64,000 bases of DNA from Campanula takesimana (GCA_026119855.1 JAOWBW010001454.1:310001-374000); one strand, 5' to 3'. Counted from the first letter of the stretch, positions 24,151-34,971 are shown. A program made the numbers and translations. Notes: generated from the sequence alone by a model not told the origin.

Positions 24151-24645
24151 CCAAGTCGGCAACTCGGTCCATATCGAGACAAGCTCCCATGAGCTCCAAG
24201 TCGGCAACTCGGTCCATATCGAGTCAAGCTCCCATGAGCTCCAAGTCGGCAACTCGGTCCATATCGAGTCAAGCTCCCATGAGCTCCAAGTCGACAACTC
24301 CGTCCATATCGAGACAAGCTCCCATGAGCTCCAAGTCGGCAACTCGGTCCATATCGAGACATGCTCCCATGAGCTCCAAGTCCGCAACTCGGTCCACATC
24401 GAGACAAGCTCCCATGAGCTCTAAGTCGGCAACTCGGTCCATATCGAGACAAGCTCCCATGAGCTCCAAGTCGACAACTCGGTCCATATCGAGACAAGCT
24501 CCCATGAGCTCCAAGGCGGCAACTCGGTCCATATCGATACAAGCTCCTATGAGCTCCAAGTCGGCAACTCGGTCCATATCGAGACAAACTCCCATGAGCC
24601 CCAACTCAACAACTCGGTCCATATCGAGACAAGCTCCCATGAGCT
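24151..24645 (+). repeat. 45-bp tandem array, eleven units
   Basis: Eleven adjacent units start at 24151 and every 45 bp up to 24601. Unit core: CCAAGTCGGCAACTCGGTCC then ATATCGAGACAAGCTCCC and ATGAGCT. Units differ by a few substitutions (CGGC or CGAC, GAGAC or GAGTC). Because 45 is a multiple of three, several frames stay open on both strands, producing spurious ORFs of up to 427 codons. The position just before the 3' LTR matches the hypervariable 3' regions known from Tat/Ogre elements. Confidence 0.95.
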
Positions 24646-24831
24646 CCAATACAACACTCCAGCAAAAGTCGCTCATGCAGGGAGCACACCTCTATCTATC
24701 GCAATTTCAAATTCCTACTTTTATCGAGTCTTTGTTTTCTTTTCTTCCTTTTTCTTTGTCGATGTCCTCGGTGGGTGTTTTTTACATTCGTCAACGCGAT
24801 TTGCTTTGCAATCCACGTCGCCGAGGGGCTC

Positions 24832-27800
24832 TGTAGACACCCCGCCTTGGACCTCTCATGTCCCGGTTGCATACACATTCTCTATCTTCCTATCTTCTGT
24901 TATGTTTTGTTACTTTCCGTTAACTTTTGTTTCTTTCCGTTAAGTTCTTGACTTACTCCGTTAGTCTTGGATTTGACTAAGTGACAAAGTCAACCTTGAG
25001 TCTTTGTCTACTTTGTTTTTGTTGACTTTCGTTGTCACGACCCGAAAACCCATCTCTATTTTCTAATAATAAATATTTAATTATTTACTTATTTCTTATT
25101 TAATTGTTTAAATTATTATTTAATTAATAATTTATGTGTGCATTTTATGCGTTATAATAATTTATGCCTAGCATTTTATTTGGGCCATTTGTGCTAGTGT
25201 AACATTATTTGGTCTTAGTTGTTAGTAGGAAGTATTAGAGTTGTGTAGTTAGTGGGGAGGGGGTCTAAGTGTAAGTTTTTTTTGGAAAATAACTCATCAT
25301 CTCCCTACTCCCTCTCTTCTTCCTCACCTTTTCCTCACCCTACTCCATTCCCAGCAACTCTCTCCCTCTCTCTCCAAGAAAGGTAAAATTTCTCTCTCCC
25401 TTCTCTCTTCATTTTTTTCTTCCTCTCATCTTTTCTTAATACTCATTTTATGAAATGTGTTTAGATCGTCGATAGGATCGCGTAGAACCAAAAATATTTG
25501 AATTCCGTCATCTTTAAGAAATTCCAAGTAAGTTGCTTTCCCCCATTTATATGCTAAAATTGTTCATCTCCATCTTATATGATGATATATGAAGCTTTGA
25601 AGTGGTTATTTGATGATTTGTGAAGGTTTAGAATTTATTTGGAATTTATTGTTATTTTGGGTGATTTTTGTGATAAATCAAATGTGGGGATCGAAATCTT
25701 GTTTGGGGTTATTAGATGATGTTATTTTGGTCCCTCTTCAGCTTAGATGTTGTTTGAGTACCTTGTTGAACTTGTTGAAAGTCTTGATTTTGGTTGATTT
25801 TTGGAATGGTAAGAATTTTGGGTTGTTTTGGTATGAACATGGATGAACCCAGCAGTGAGTTCCGGCCCAGATTCATTCCGGGCGCCCGCTTGTAGTGTTC
25901 CGGGCGACCGCCGGTGAGGTCCCAAGCGCCCGCCTACATGGCCAGTTTCTTCGACCAACCTTCTGTCTTTAGTGAGCGCCCGCCTGACCCTTCCTGGGCG
26001 CCCGCCCGCCATTGGTTAGGCGCCCGCCCACCCTTGTTTAGGCGCCCGCCCGCCCTTGTCTCCTGGAAATCCCCTTTGTTTGGTTTAGGCTTGGGTGGTA
26101 TATTAGGTATAGACTTCGGGTGTCACTCTAACTAACTTAAATAAACATTGTGGGATACTCTAGTTTTGAAATTGGTTCATTTGTGAATAAATGTGATATG
26201 GAATTTGATTAATTATTGTGTGGGAATGTTGAAACACTTTTATGATGTGTATTTGATCGGTTCATCTTTTTGGTGATTAATTGGAATGATTCCCTACTTT
26301 GGAATCAATGGTTGTTTATCGTGCTAGTATTTTATTACTTAGCCTTTACTTTAAAGTCCAGCTGGTATTTGTGTGTGTTTCGGGCGATGCGAAACATTAT
26401 GATGGCACAAGCCAAGTCCATTTTGATGTTGACCATTGTTTTGCCCCATTATTTCCCTCCTCCAGATTGGCCTTGGATGTGAGATGAGCTAGCCCCTTTG
26501 TGAGCATTTTAGCTATTGGTTTTGGGCTTTGACTGTGTGTCACTGTCCCCTTATTACTATTGGTTCCGGTACCGGGGTTTTCTCTTCAAGCTTTCATGCT
26601 ACTATGAAGATGTTGATTGTTGATTATTGAAGCTGCGCAGCGACCTTTATTTGGTTCTTTCAGTTGGGAAACCTTGGCTAATATCCTTTGTTAATTGTTT
26701 ATTTCCGCTGCTATCTGTTAATTGATAAATGCTACTTGCTAAGTGATATTTATTATTCTTTATTTCTTATTGCATCATAGCATGTCATGTAGTTGCATTA
26801 GTAACTTATTGAGATTTATCTCACCCCCTTTCTTTTATCTTTGTTTTTCCTCAACCCCCCCCCCCAGGAGGAAAGGATTAGACTCGCTGATCACGAGGAG
26901 GACGTCGCGAGGGTTGAGCTTTTGGGGCAAGTTGTTATTGGTGGGTTTACATTACATAAATGTGTAACCTTTTTTGGGAATAGTTGTACAAAACTTGACG
27001 TTATTAGAATTTGTATATTTTATTACTTTGGGTGTAAGCTTATGGAGCTTACACTAGTTTATATTTTGTTGTCAAGTTGGATTTCAAAACTTGGGTGTTA
27101 TCATCTTTTGGTATAAAAGGAAATTTTTATCTTCATTATTTTAGAGTTTATTGTTAGAGTCGATGTCCAGCTCGCGTACTCCGGGCCCGCGGGGTCGGGG
27201 TCGCGACATTCGTGGTGTTCGTTAAGTTTCTAACTGATCTCGTTAGTTTTGGGACTTAACTGCATGACGGGGTTAACTTTTGGGCTAAAATATGGATTTC
27301 CTGAAGGTGGGACGAGCGCGCCTTTGACCTTCTTTGTGGGACGAGCGCGCCTCCCATAGGGGGGGTGGGACGTGCGCGCTTCCCACCTCCAGGATCCCAG
27401 ATTTTTCCAAATTTCCCTCCTTTTCTGATTTGTAACCCCCAAAACCATTATATCTTGGCTTGATCCGGGGAAGGGCCATCTTTGTGACCACAAACACTTC
27501 CCTAACACCTATAAATACCTCTTCATTCCACCATGGAAAAAAGAGGAGGAATTCTTGAATCAAAAACACTTTAAAACACATAAAATCCATTTTCAAAGGG
27601 TGGTCACTATAGACAATTTGGTTCTTCCCCATTCAAGCACAAGGTACAACTCTTACTTTCTCCTTCTAAACTCTTTTAATTCTCTTTGTCAAAACTCTTT
27701 ACTTGTTTTCTTCATCTCTCACTTCTCTAATGAGTATGCAATCTCCATAAAAAGAGATACAACCAAAAGGCCATTTCACTATTGAAGTTTGGCCAAGGTT

Positions 27801-28246
27801 ACATCCCAACATTCCAATCTCTATTTCAAACATTGATCATTTCTTAATGTAATGATTTAGCAATAATTCAACATGTAATTCTTAGCATAAATCAATAAAT
27901 AAAACAATTCTCTTTTTATTTCCCTCTTCTTTCCCTTGTAATCGTTAGCACATTTTCATATTAATAAATAGAAGGACTTTTTTAGCATTAGAACACCAAT
28001 TGTAGCAAGACCCGCGTAAGCGGGGCGGAGTGGGTGTTTAAGTACTTCCCACTCCGTCACCTAACCCCCGAACCCTTCTCTTCCCGAATCTTTGGTTTTC
28101 GTAACATTAAAAAATAGGCTATTTCTAGGTTTTTCTTATGTTCCTTTAAAAACATAGGTGGCGACTCTACAAAATAAAATCAATTAGACATCCTAGGATC
28201 CTTCCACCGCTCTAGCCAAGCCGTGGGCTCTCCCGGGGTATCTACA
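24832..28246 (+). repeat. 3' LTR of the Tat/Ogre-like element, split by a solo LTR
   Basis: Begins TGTAGACACCCC after a purine-rich GAGGGGCTC tract and ends GGTATCTACA followed by the TSD ATGAG. The solo gypsy LTR 25033-27208 plus one TSD copy interrupts it; the flanks rejoin exactly at TTCGT to give 1,234 bp. Confidence 0.9.
25033..27208 (+). mobile_element. Solo LTR, Ty3/gypsy type, inside an LTR
   Basis: 2,176 bp, TGTCACGACCCG to TCGCGACA, perfect TSD TTCGT (25028-25032 and 27209-27213). It is a relative of the solo LTR at 11809: same CT-rich leader with a donor-like AAAGGTAAAATTT (about 25378-25390), TAGATCGTCGATAGGATCG block (25463-25481), AAGTAAGTTGC, a cluster of GGGCGCCCGC words (25879-26058), then the TTTATCTCACCCC block and a run of 11 C (26855-26865) before AG. 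The ORFs within are not genes. Confidence 0.92.
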
Positions 28247-28829
28247 ATGAGATATAAAATATGTATGCTAGTTGATGTGGTTGTAATATTGATTTGATTA
28301 ATATGTATGATTGCATGCTTAGATTATCATGTTGTAATTGGATTATTTCATTGATGATCTTGATCTAATTTGTATTGTGGAATAAATTGGTTATTGAATA
28401 TATGAATTAAATGGGTTAAAATTCGTAATCTGCAATTTCATGTTTCTGTAATCTGATTATGTATAAACACGATATTAAAATTGATCGAATTTCTGAAATC
28501 TGAAAATCTAGAAAAACTGGGATTCTACCTAATAATCCGTACGGATTGTTTGGGAGCCTCCAAACTAATCCGTACAGATGGTTTTGGTTCACTCCCAGAT
28601 TTCATTCTGACTTCTCATGTTCAGATTGTTCTGCAAATTGTTTGCAGAATTCGAACCTGGAAACAGAAACTGGTTTCAGACGGCTGGTTTTCGAAACCGT
28701 GTTTCCTGAAACAGTTTTCTGCGAAGAATTCAAAGTAACTACAGAAATCAGAGTTCTAAAGAGTTTAGAACTGCTGTAATCTGTGAGATTAAGAGACAAT
28801 GAAAGATCTTGAGACAAGTGGCTAATCTA

Positions 28830-28940
28830 TACGGGAATGTGGATGCCTTTTGGCTTAGTTTCGACCGTATAGAGAAGTTGCTTGGTTTTCTTGATCCTAG
28901 TACGGGAATGTGGATTCCTTTTGGCTTAGTTTCGACCGTA
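28830..28940 (+). repeat. 39-40-bp direct repeat with inverted TACGG/CCGTA ends
   Basis: Copies at 28830-28868 and 28901-28940 differ by one base change and a one-base length difference. Each begins TACGGGAATGTGGAT and ends TTTCGACCGTA, so each can fold back on itself through TACGG/CCGTA. Confidence 0.8.
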
Positions 28941-29688
28941 CGGTTTGTGCTCTCAATTTCAAGATGCTCTGCAGAAGGTTAGGACTATACTAATTTGATC
29001 CATTTCAGATGGCTGGTCTATGAAACCGTGTTTCCTGAAATAGATGTAAGTTCAGAAGTCCAGACATAGAGATTAGAATCTTAAAGGAGTTTAAGATTGG
29101 AGTAATCTCAAAGGTTTCAGACTTTAATCCTTAACTAGCGCAACTAATGTAACATAAAATTGATTCGGTTAATTGATTAACTATATGTGTGTGAACCTTC
29201 TTAAAATTTAAGTTAATTGTCAATCCATGATTAAAACACTTGTGAGTACATGGGTAGTTTTATGCGGGCTCTGCCAAAGCGAGGCGCATTAATTCTATTC
29301 ATCTATGAGTAAGATGAGGAAAGAGTGATTCCTATACGTTTAAAATGGTTTGACTTAATTGGGCTATCAAAAGACAAAGTTTTGGGCCTAAGGCACAGAT
29401 GAGATTGAAATGTGTTAGACATATGATGTCTAAATCTCATAAAGGATCTAAGAGTCATATATGATATGATTGACAAGGAGTTGTCTAACTAATTAATTTA
29501 ATTTTGAGCAGTATCGCCAAAGCGGACTTGAAATTAAATTAAAGTTAGATCTTAGCCCATTTAAATTATATGATACATTGGATGTATTTGAAGGTTATAT
29601 AATTTAGTGGAGTATTTGTGAAATACTTATAATATCTTTAATTAAGTTAGTACTTATATTTAATTATATGTTTGCATAATTTTAGATA

Positions 29689-30202
29689 ATGGCTCAAAGT
29701 ACTGGTTCTTTATCATTGCGATCTATCCTTAAGAAGGAAAAACTTCAAGAAAATGGAGCTAACTACACGGATTGGATCCGTAGCCTTAGAATTGTTCTAA
29801 AGCATGAGGACAAGCTCTATATTCTTGATGAGCCCGTTCCTGAAGAGAAACCTGCTTCTAATGCACCCAAGGATGAGAGAAACGCCTACAAGAAACACAA
29901 AAGTGATTCTCGTGAGGTGGGTTGTCTAATGCTTGCGGCCATGTGTCCAGAGCTTCAGAAGACTCTTGAACACTTGGAGGCATTTGACCTTGCTGTTTCG
30001 TTGAAAGATATGTTCAAGAACAAGCAAGACAAGAAAGGTTCGACACTATAGCTACCTTGGTCTCATGCAAGATGAGTGAAGGGCAGTCTGTGGGCCCTCA
30101 TGTTTTGAAGATGAAGGCTCACTTTGAGCATCTGAGAGGCTTGGCCATCCCATTGATGTTGAGTTGGCCACTGATTTTATTCTTAATTCATTGCCCAAAA
30201 TC
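29689..30202 (+). pseudogene. Copia gag (UBN2-type), frameshifted and cut by the gap
   Basis: Open from ATG 29689 to 30051: MAQSTGSLSLRSILKKEK, then NYTDWIRSLRIVLKHEDKLY and KKHKSDSREVGCLMLAAM, the typical start of plant copia gag (UBN2 family). A frameshift after about 120 codons is followed in another frame (30057-30202) by SCKMSEGQSV, HVLKMKAHFEHLRGLA and LILFLIHCPK, the usual continuation. The sequence then enters the N run. Gag coats the element RNA and builds virus-like particles; this copy looks non-functional unless the frameshift is an assembly error near the gap. Confidence 0.75.
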
Positions 30203-30302
30203 NNNNNNNNNNNNNNNNNNNNNNNNNNNNNNNNNNNNNNNNNNNNNNNNNNNNNNNNNNNNNNNNNNNNNNNNNNNNNNNNNNNNNNNNNNNNNNNNNN
30301 NN
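30203..30302. other. Assembly gap (100 N)
   Basis: Exactly 100 N, the conventional size for a gap of unknown length. A copia gag lies on its left and a gypsy integrase end on its right, so sequence, possibly several kilobases, is missing. Protein predictions crossing it are meaningless. Confidence 1.
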
Positions 30303-30729
30303 AGAAAGGAAAGTTGACTCCTCGGTATATAAGACCATTTGAAATACTTGAGCGGATTGGGAATTAGCCTATAGACTTGCTTTACCGCCATCATTGTCCG
30401 GGGTCCATAATGTGTTTCATGTCTCTACTCTCCGTAAGTATATCGCGGATGAATCTCATGTTCTCGAGTATGAGCCTATCGAATTCCAACCTGACTTATC
30501 TTACGAGGAGTACGGTAGAAATTCTTGACCGGAAGGAACAAGTATTGCGTACCAAGAGAATTCCCCTTGTAAAGGTATTATGGAGGAATCACGAGATCGA
30601 GGACGCTACTTGGTGAAACCGAGCGAGAAATGCGAGAAAAATACCGAGTCTATTTGACAAACTTTGGTAAGTAATGTGATCATTTAGATAAATAAATTCG
30701 CGGACGAATTTTCTTTTAGGTGGGGAGTA
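30303..30729 (+). pseudogene. Ty3/gypsy pol 3' end: integrase C-terminus and chromodomain-like tail
   Basis: Starts KGKLTPRYIRPFEILERIG, then in shifted frames AYRLALPP-like, VHNVFHVSTLRKYIADESH and EILDRKEQVLRTKRIPLVKV with LWRNHEIEDATW. This order is the end of integrase in plant chromovirus-type gypsy elements. At least two frameshifts and a stop are present. It ends in a polypurine tract (TTTTAGGTGGGGAGTA, about 30714-30729) just before the LTR. The upstream part is lost in the gap. Confidence 0.85.
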
Positions 30730-33450
30730 TGTAACGCCTCACCCAATTTTATTTTCATATCTTGCATATTATATAATTTTAAAATTATTATGTGATTTAT
30801 GTGAGTATATTAGATACTAGATACTAAATTTTTGTGATTTGCATATATTATTTGAGTAGGTGTGTTAATGTCACTACTAGTCATAATATTTGTTTTGAGA
30901 GTTTAGTAAATATTAGTGGAATTATATGGGCCTTGGTAGAATTGGTTGCTAAGGGGCTTAAGTGTTAAATCTATCTTGGGTGACTTATTTGTTAGAATTG
31001 GGAAAAGTTTTGGATTGAATCAACCTCCCCCCCCCCTTCTCTGCGTTTTCTCACCACACACACACACACTTTACCTTTCCAATTTTCCTCCATGGTTGAT
31101 AGAAGAGATGAGGTAAGGTTTTGGGTTTTGTTAATTTTATTTCTTTTAAATTATTACTCCATTTTCAAATCTAATTATATAAAATGTTCAGGTGTTGATT
31201 AGATCATATCTACCGAATAATATTATTTTCTTGACTCGTTTCCGGAAAATAGGTAAGTTACTAATCCCCCTTTTTAATGCTAAAATTGGTCATAGGTATG
31301 TTTTTCTATGCTATTGTGGTATAAAATCATGTTTTGGATATTTTTATAATACTTGTAAATTTGGGATAGAGGGAGTAGTAAATTACTAAATTTCCCCTAA
31401 ACTTATTGTTATGAGTATTCATGAATGGTAGGATGTTATATATGAGTAATATAGATTTTGATTTGGGGTTTTTATGAAGTTCTAGTTAAGAAGTGTTATT
31501 TTTTTTAGGTTGTTGGAATTTCATCCCCAATTCTGGGTTAAGGCTGTAAATGTGTAAGTCCCAGTTGGTTTTTTAGGTGTGTAGACACACCTAAACTTAC
31601 TCAACAAAAGTGGAATGGGTAGGGTATTTCTGGTTAATTGGTCATGGTAAAAAAAGATGAGGTTTTGGTCAAGAAGAACCCAGGAACTGAATGCTGGTAT
31701 TCTGAATTTCGACCAGGAGGCGCGCGCACCCTCTAAAAGGAGGCGCGCGCACCCTCTATCTGATGTCTGAATTTTTGGGGTTTTGTGGGAGGCGTGCGCA
31801 CCCTATAGAATGAGGCGCGCGCACCCTCTAAAGTGTAGAAATCCATAGCTTCAGTGGTTTGGAGGCGCACGCACCCATGGTGGGAGGGCGCGCGCACCCT
31901 TAGCTGGTTTTGGCAAGGTCTCATTGCTGACTTAAGGAGGCGCGCGCACCCTTGGAAGGGAGGCGTGCGCACCTTCCCTGTTTTAGCCTTATTTGAGTCA
32001 TTTTCCTTCCTAAGTGTTGGGAATTGATATAGAGAATACCTTGTACTCTCCTCCGTCCACTAGAAGTGAGACTTCTTTCCTTTTTGGGCCGTCCCACTTA
32101 AAGTGAGACTACCCAAAATGGAAATGTTTTAATATACTTATATTCATCAGTCCCCACTATTAACCCCACTCATTCTCTCTTTCATTTTCACCACTCATTT
32201 TATTCAACCAACACCACTATTTACCCCACTCATTCTCTCTCTTTATTTTTCTACCACATATTTATCACTTTATCTTAAATATCGTGCCCACTCCTCTAGT
32301 CTCACTCTCAATGGGACGGAGGGAGTATGTGTTATGGGGACTTATATGGATAAGTAAATGATTGTTTAAACTCTTCATGATTACTAGAAGGTGAATGGGT
32401 AAATGATACATGCTAAATATGTTATAAGTGGACTTGATCATTTGATGCAATTATGCTTAAGTATGAACATGGTAGATGGTCTAGTCCCTTACTTTGAGCC
32501 TAGTACTAGTTTCTTAATATCAAGTAAATATTACTTGTGTACTTGTTTGTGAGTCCAGCTGGTTTATGTGTTTCGGGGTGTATAGGTTCGGGTTTATTAT
32601 GGGAGCTGGGGCTACGTAATAACCGTGAATCTATGCATCTGTGACCGACTGCTCCTACTATTGATCACAGTAGGGGTCTAGCTTTATCAATGATTGGAGC
32701 AATAAGCACAATGATTGAATAGCTCTTTTGTTCTTGGTTCTTGGGTTGAGATACTGGGTAACGGTCTCCTTTGATAAAGTGAAGCGGCCTTCAACATGAA
32801 GATCGACATCAGCGTTATGAATGTGTAGGAGTAATAAGGAGAAAGAAATATCCTTTGTAATGTGCGTATCTTTATGTGTTGTGTTATGAGTAGGAGTAGC
32901 TACTCATATGATGTGCTACTTGATATATATGTTGTTAATGACTGCTTCCATGCTTCATTTTTATATGTATGCATATCATGCTATGATAGTAGTAACTTAC
33001 TGAGATTTTTTTTCTCACCCCGTTTATTGTTTCTTTGTTTTCCTTAGATTCTCAGAAGGCTAACGATAGCTCGAGGTGAGGATCGTAGTAATCAGCTTGT
33101 GAGAAGGGAGATTCCTTTTGGGTAGGTTATTATCCTTTTATTTTGTGAGGACGTTTGTTAGACTGAGTATGTTAAACTCAGAATTTTTGGGGTACAGCTG
33201 TATATATGTAATTAAAGTTGTCTCATTTTGTTTCCGGCTTGTAGGCCGAGTAATAGAAGTGTAGAAGTTAGTTTTTGGTTATGTAAAGTGGTTCGAGGTG
33301 GTCAAGTGTTGAACCATCCTTAGTAGTGTAACTCCTAATCCGTTAAAGGAGTGTAGTTGTATACTAGTTTTAAATTTTACCCGTCTTTAAGTAGTAGTTA
33401 CGTGTCGAATTCTATGGTTCATATCAAATCTAAGATTTCGGGGCGTTACA
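30730..33450 (+). repeat. Ty3/gypsy LTR with internal sequence on both sides
   Basis: 2,721 bp, TGTAACGCCTCACCC to GGGGCGTTACA. On the left a polypurine tract and pol end make it a 3' LTR; on the right a tRNA-Met primer site and gag make it a 5' LTR. It contains a donor-like AGGTAAGTTACT (31251-31262), a cluster of GAGGCGCGCGCACCCT words (31715-31975), a Stowaway MITE (32044-32327), a TTTCTCACCCCG block and an acceptor-like TTTTCCTTAG (33038-33047). The module order matches the LTRs at 11809 and 25033. Confidence 0.9.
32044..32327. mobile_element. Stowaway MITE
   Basis: Ends resemble CTCTCCTCCGTCC and GGGACGGAGGGAG with TA on both sides, the Tc1/mariner Stowaway signature. Internal sequence matches the MITE at 50112-50392 and, inverted, 51125-51393. 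It is inserted in the gypsy LTR. Confidence 0.9.
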
Positions 33451-33467
33451 GTTGGTATCAGAGCTAT
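33451..33467 (+). promoter_or_regulatory. Primer-binding site, initiator tRNA-Met type
   Basis: GTTGGTATCAGAGCTAT follows the LTR end GTTACA; TGGTATCAGAGC is complementary to the 3' end of initiator tRNA-Met. Confidence 0.9.
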
Positions 33468-33557
33468 GGTAGCTCTAAGCCTGGATAGGGTCTATGGCCT
33501 AGGTGGGTTGGTTTTTGGGTTGTGTATTAACGTCGAGTGTTTGTGTGTAGGGTGGAG

Positions 33558-34355
33558 ATGAGTCAATCGGAGGATATTGGTAGTAGTACTCAGGGAAATG
33601 AGGGATCTGAAACTCCGTCTGTGGAAATGGGTAATGATCATAATGTGGATTACAAGCAAATGTTTCAGTTACTAGCTCAAATGGTCTCCAATCAGCAGGG
33701 ACGGAATAATCCTGGGCACGCACAATCGGGAGTGAGGACAGGGGTTATACAAACCGCCTTACCAAGTTTCTGAAAATGCAACCTCGTAGCTTTGATGGAG
33801 AACCCGATGCAGTAAAAGCTGAAGAATGGATTGAAAGTATTGAGAAGATATTCACCGCTTTGAAATGTGAAGACAAAGAAAAGGTAACCTTTGCAACTTT
33901 TAAACTTGAAAAAGCGGCGGAACACTGGTGGAAGGTGTTATGCCAGAGCTGGGATCAGGAGAAAGATGTACAACACACTTGGGAGGATTTCCTTAAGGAG
34001 TTCAACTCACAGTTCATTCCCTCAGTTGTCCAAGACCGAAGAGAGATGGAATTTCTGAATTTAGTGCAAGGAAGTATGACGGTGGGACAATACTCTTCTG
34101 AGTTTACCAAGCTAGCAAGGTATTGTAGCCATTTGATCCCAACTGAAATAAAGAAGGCCCAACGGTTCGTGAAGGGATTAAAGACGGAATATCGAAGCAA
34201 CTTCTTTCCTTGCAACTCACTAGTTACCGTCAGGCAGTTGAGAAGGCTTATGCAATTGAGAATGACATTGATGAACATAAGGTTAAACCGGGAGTTGTCA
34301 CGGGAGGTCAGCCATCAGTACGCATTCCAGATAAAGCTCAGAGCTCAGGGAATAG
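33558..34355 (+). pseudogene. Ty3/gypsy gag, frameshifted and truncated by a LINE
   Basis: Begins MSQSEDIGSSTQGNEG; a frameshift near 33755 moves the reading frame to one containing RSFDGEPD, AEEWIESIEKIF, KAAEHWWK and EFNSQFIPSVVQDRREMEF, the standard Retrotrans_gag (PF03732-type) capsid core. The frame ends after a further shift near 34240 where the usual linker (IRIPDKAQSSGNRR-like in another frame) leads to the LINE junction at about 34355. The zinc knuckle and all of pol are missing. Confidence 0.85.
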
Positions 34356-34971
34356 AAGACCCCCTCTCTCCTTTGTTGTTTATTATTGCTCAAGAAATTC
34401 TGTCCCGGGCCTTGCATAGAGCAGTCCAGGATAATGAATTTCTTCCTTATGAGCATGGTAGAGGGGTGTTTCCGCTGACTCATTTGTTGTATGCTGATGA
34501 TATGATGTTGTTCTGCAATGGTCGTAGGCGGTCTATTGTGGGGCTCAGGGTGTTCTGACGATGTATGAGCGGGCATCGGGTCAGTTGATTAATCTTGAAA
34601 AAAGTAGTTTCTATGTGGGTGTCAAAATGCGACAGTTTGAGATTGCTAATATTCGAAGATGGTCGGGTTGCACGCACCAACAGTTTCCACTTAAATATTT
34701 GGGGATCCCGCTTTTCAAAGGTCGTGTCAAAAGGGTTCATTTTGCGGAGCTAGAGACCAAGTTGATGAAGAGAGTAGATGGGTGGAAGGCGAGGTTACTT
34801 TCATTCGGTGGAAATGTAACTCTTATTAAATCTGTCCTTTCTAGCATACCTATCTACTCTTTGGGGGTTCTTAAAGTGCCTAAAGTGGTTATTAGAAAAT
34901 TAGAGAGTATTATGGCCAATTTTCTATGGAGTAATGGTGGGGAAAACGTGCTCAATGAGTTGCTTGGATGA
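34356..34971 (+). pseudogene. LINE reverse transcriptase fragment
   Basis: Contains DPLSPLLF and LLYADDMMLF (the catalytic YADD box, codons at 34490-34501), then after a frameshift near 34540-34558 YERASGQLINLEKSSFYVG, PLKYLGIPLFKGRV and WKARLLSFGGNVTLIKSVLS, the thumb-side motifs of plant L1 RT. The upstream fingers part and the endonuclease are absent. Its first reading frame is fused to gypsy gag with no stop in between. Confidence 0.88.

Larger units (their letters stand above)
17328..28246 (+). mobile_element. Non-autonomous Tat/Ogre-like LTR retrotransposon, complete
   Basis: LTRs 17328-18560 and 24832-28246 (1,233 bp, and 1,234 bp after removing a 2,181-bp insertion), ends TGTAGACACCCC and GGTATCTACA, perfect TSD ATGAG at 17323-17327 and 28247-28251. 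The internal region (18561-24831) is 6.27 kb with a primer site, a leader rich in GCGCGC words, a gag-like ORF with a zinc knuckle, then low-complexity sequence and a 45-bp tandem array near the 3' LTR. I see no protease, RT, RNase H or integrase. Tandem arrays near the 3' end and this knuckle type are known from Tat/Ogre elements. The near-identical LTRs suggest recent movement, presumably using enzymes from an autonomous relative. Confidence 0.9.
28247..30202 (+). mobile_element. Ty1/copia fragment: leader and gag, cut by the assembly gap
   Basis: The sequence on both sides of the Tat/Ogre-like insertion (17265-17327 and from 28247) is continuous once one ATGAG is removed, so this copia DNA was the target. 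It contains palindromic AATCCGTACGGATT (28534-28547), a 39-40-bp direct repeat (28830-28868 and 28901-28940), a leader with CTGCCAAAGCG-like words (29270-29290, 29510-29525) and gag from 29689. I could not place LTR borders. The rest of pol would lie in or beyond the 100-N gap. Confidence 0.7.

Noticed and set aside
24151..24645. CRISPR-like regular repeat
   Set aside because: Units are directly adjacent with no unique spacers, in a plant LTR element; it is a tandem array.
23553..24836. 427-codon plus-strand ORF and overlapping minus-strand ORFs
   Set aside because: The 45-bp array is a multiple of three and keeps several frames open on both strands; the protein is a low-complexity repeat with no domain.
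25743..26135. GC-rich ORFs on both strands
   Set aside because: They follow the GGGCGCCCGC word cluster in a solo LTR; composition, not a gene, opens the frames.
30057..30394. ORFs running through the N gap
   Set aside because: The X residues come from 100 N, so the joined proteins are artificial.
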